Part shown: piece by piece, positions 5,020-6,464 of the stretch
Numbering within the stretch: position 1 is the stretch's first letter
How the letters are laid out: each line of letters begins with the position of its first letter
Origin: Pseudomonadota bacterium
GTDB taxonomy: Bacteria; Pseudomonadota; Gammaproteobacteria; Steroidobacterales; Steroidobacteraceae
Direction: 5' to 3'
Assembly (NCBI GenBank): GCA_021808035.1
Contig: JAKBCG010000145.1
Location: forward strand, 1-6,464
DNA length: 6,464 bases
Program-made: the position numbers and the translations under genes
Notes under the pieces: model-generated
Seen by the model: the letters and a program-made list of their open reading frames with translations, nothing else
Told to the model about the DNA's origin: nothing
The model's database searches: none

Positions 5020-6375
5020 ATGGCGAAGGGGCGCGAGGCATTCGTATGCGGCAGCTGCGGCAGTGTCGCGCCGAAGTGGCAAGGGCAGTGCGGCACCTGT
5101 GGCGAGTGGAACACGCTCGTGGCGGTGGCCGCCGTGGGGGGCCCCGACCGGCGCGGACGCGGACCGGGCCCGGCCCCGCCATCGACCCTGGCCGCCGAGT
5201 CGCAGCACTCGCCGGTCCGTGTCGCGACCGGTTCGGGAGAATTCGATCGCGTTCTCGGTGGCGGCTTGGTTGCCGGATCGGTGACATTGCTCGGCGGGGA
5301 CCCGGGCATCGGCAAGTCGACCTTGATGTTGCAGGCGGCCGCGGCGCTCGCCTCGGCTGGTCCGGTGCTCTACGCGACCGGCGAGGAATCCTTGCAGCAG
5401 GTCGCGTTGCGAGGCCGGCGTCTCGGCCTCGAGGAATCGACGTCGCGCCTGCTCGCCGAAACCTGCGTCGAGCAGATCGTGGAAGCGTCGCGCACGCTCG
5501 GCGCGCGGGTGCTGATCGTCGACTCGATCCAGACGACTTATACCGAGGGGGTCGAATCCGCGCCCGGTTCGGTCGCGCAGCTGCGCGAGTGCACCGCGTT
5601 GCTCGTGCGCCACGCGAAGCGCACCGGGACCGCGGTGCTGCTCGTCGGGCACGTGACGAAGGAGGGGCAGATCGCCGGACCCCGGGTGCTCGAGCACATG
5701 GTCGATACGGTGCTGTACTTCGAGAGCGACACCGGCAGCCGCTTCCGCATCCTCCGGTCGGTGAAGAATCGGTTTGGCGCGGCGAACGAGATCGGGGTGT
5801 TCGCGATGGCCGAGCAGGGCCTGCGCGAGGTCAAGAATCCCTCCGCGATCTTCCTGTCGCGCGATCCGCAGCCCGCCGCCGGCAGCGTCGTCACGGTGCT
5901 GCGCGAGGGAACCCGGTCGTTGTTGATCGAGGTTCAGGCGCTCGTCGACACCGGTGCCGTCGGCAATCCAAGGCGGGTGGCGGTCGGCATCGACGGCAAT
6001 CGCCTGACGATGCTGCTCGCGGTCGCCCACCGGCACGGCGGTCTCGGATTCCAAGGCGCGGACGTGTTCGCGAACGTGGTCGGCGGGGTGCGCATCGACG
6101 ATACCGCGGCGGATCTCGCGATCGTGCTCGCGGCGCATTCCAGCCTCGATGACCGTCCGGTGTCGCATGCGCTGGTCGCTTTCGGCGAGATCGGTCTCGC
6201 CGGGGAGATCCGTCCGGTGCCGTTCGGCGAGGAGCGGCTGCAGGAGGCGGCGAAGCACGGCTTCGGCACCGCGATCGTCGCGGCGGCGAACGCGCCGCGG
6301 CGCCCGCCGGACGGGATGCGGGTGTTCGCGGTGAAGCGTCTGGTCGAGGCGCTCGACGCTGCGCGCGGCGGCTGA
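5020..6375 (+). CDS. radA: DNA repair/recombination ATPase RadA (Sms)
   Basis: A 451-residue protein, against about 460 for E. coli RadA. RadA is a hexameric RecA-like ATPase that works with RecA on recombination intermediates, promoting branch migration and D-loop extension. A zinc finger C10-x2-C13...C24-x2-C27 begins the protein. The RecA-like core has Walker A GGDPGIGKST (K99), Walker B VLIVDSIQ (D168) and the RadA signature KNRFG (249-253). The C-terminal third (from about 290) is the Lon-protease-like domain (VQALVDTG, NVVGGVRI, GEIGLAGEIRPV), which in this family has a scaffold role and lacks proteolytic activity. All parts are intact. It is divergent from the kinase operon and ends in a TGA embedded in a hairpin shared with the convergent gene. 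Confidence 0.97.
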   Translation: MAKGREAFVCGSCGSVAPKWQGQCGTCGEWNTLVAVAAVGGPDRRGRGPGPAPPSTLAAESQHSPVRVATGSGEFDRVLGGGLVAGSVTLLGGDPGIGKSTLMLQAAAALASAGPVLYATGEESLQQVALRGRRLGLEESTSRLLAETCVEQIVEASRTLGARVLIVDSIQTTYTEGVESAPGSVAQLRECTALLVRHAKRTGTAVLLVGHVTKEGQIAGPRVLEHMVDTVLYFESDTGSRFRILRSVKNRFGAANEIGVFAMAEQGLREVKNPSAIFLSRDPQPAAGSVVTVLREGTRSLLIEVQALVDTGAVGNPRRVAVGIDGNRLTMLLAVAHRHGGLGFQGADVFANVVGGVRIDDTAADLAIVLAAHSSLDDRPVSHALVAFGEIGLAGEIRPVPFGEERLQEAAKHGFGTAIVAAANAPRRPPDGMRVFAVKRLVEALDAARGG

Positions 6376-6391
6376 GCCCGATCAGCCGCCG
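6366..6391. terminator. Symmetric hairpin carrying both convergent stop codons; possible bidirectional terminator
   Basis: Arms CGGCGGCTGA (6366-6375) and TCAGCCGCCG (6382-6391) pair perfectly over 10 bp around a 6-nt loop, GCCCGA. The left arm ends with the radA TGA, and the right arm contains the TGA of the minus-strand gene. No T-run follows on either strand, so it is not a canonical intrinsic terminator. It could still act as an mRNA-end stabiliser or assist termination in both directions. A GC palindrome (6397-6412) lies next to it inside the downstream gene. Confidence 0.5.
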
Positions 6392-6464
6392 AGGTCCCCC
6401 GGCGCGCCGGGGCCCCGCGGCGGATGCACCCGCACGGTCTTCACCGCGTTGTCGCCGGTCTGCA
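6382..6464 (-). CDS. Hypothetical protein, C-terminal 26 residues only (enters from right edge)
   Basis: A minus-strand frame open from the window edge to a TGA at 6382-6384. It encodes QTGDNAVKTVRVHPP followed by a Gly/Pro-rich tail ending in GG. Of 26 codons, 25 end in G or C, matching genes in this window, and the stop lies 6 nt from the radA stop in a symmetric hairpin. I do not recognise the family from so short a piece. It is convergent with radA and not part of its operon. Confidence 0.5.
   Translation of the reverse strand, partial: QTGDNAVKTVRVHPPRGPGAPGDLGG

Noticed and set aside
4920..5315. N-terminal extension of the kinase frame to an upstream start at 5315
   Set aside because: It would cross the promoter and read antisense through the start of radA. 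The added ~130 residues are Pro/Arg/Ser-rich, and the kinase starts naturally with a membrane helix at 4919.
6397..6412. 16-bp perfect GC palindrome as an intrinsic terminator for radA
   Set aside because: It has no loop and no T-run, and it lies in what appears to be the coding end of the convergent gene (a Gly/Pro tail).

Overview
The window reads as ordinary chromosomal DNA from a GC-rich bacterium, most likely a beta- or gammaproteobacterium. The basis is a strongly GC-biased third codon position, sigma70-like promoters, RadA and Alr sequences of proteobacterial type, and an FHA protein that resembles ones I recall from those classes. This placement is an inference; no rRNA or other phylogenetic marker is present. 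I see no mobile element, tRNA, rRNA or CRISPR array.

Layout: (1) bases 1-519, minus strand, hold the first 173 residues of an EF-G-type translational GTPase whose switch I region differs from canonical proteobacterial EF-G. (2) Bases 520-787 are a divergent intergenic region with a good sigma70-type promoter (TTGGCC-N16-TATACT) facing alr. (3) alr (788-1855, plus) encodes alanine racemase for D-alanine and peptidoglycan synthesis. (4) Bases 1852-4919, minus strand, form a compact three-gene phospho-signalling operon, transcribed in the order membrane-anchored Ser/Thr kinase, PP2C phosphatase, FHA protein, with gaps of 25 and 16 nt. (5) A roughly 100-bp divergent region (4920-5019) holds the likely kinase-operon promoter and the radA ribosome binding site. 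(6) radA (5020-6375, plus) encodes the RadA/Sms recombination ATPase. (7) From 6382 a minus-strand gene enters from the right; only its last 26 codons are present.

The kinase operon is a writer (kinase), eraser (PP2C) and reader (FHA) set and could be a complete local phosphothreonine circuit. It lies inverted between alr and radA, two housekeeping genes that I recall being near neighbours in many betaproteobacteria. All catalytic residues of the kinase and phosphatase are intact, as are the phosphopeptide-binding residues of the first FHA domain. Which signal the kinase senses and which proteins it phosphorylates cannot be read from the sequence.

The most notable non-coding or superimposed signals are these: a perfect 8-bp hairpin made from atypical codons near the start of the EF-G gene; alr and the FHA gene sharing a CTAG with antiparallel TAG stops; a 10-bp hairpin whose arms carry the stop codons of radA and of the convergent downstream gene; and an AT-rich, rare-codon patch at the 3' end of the phosphatase gene.
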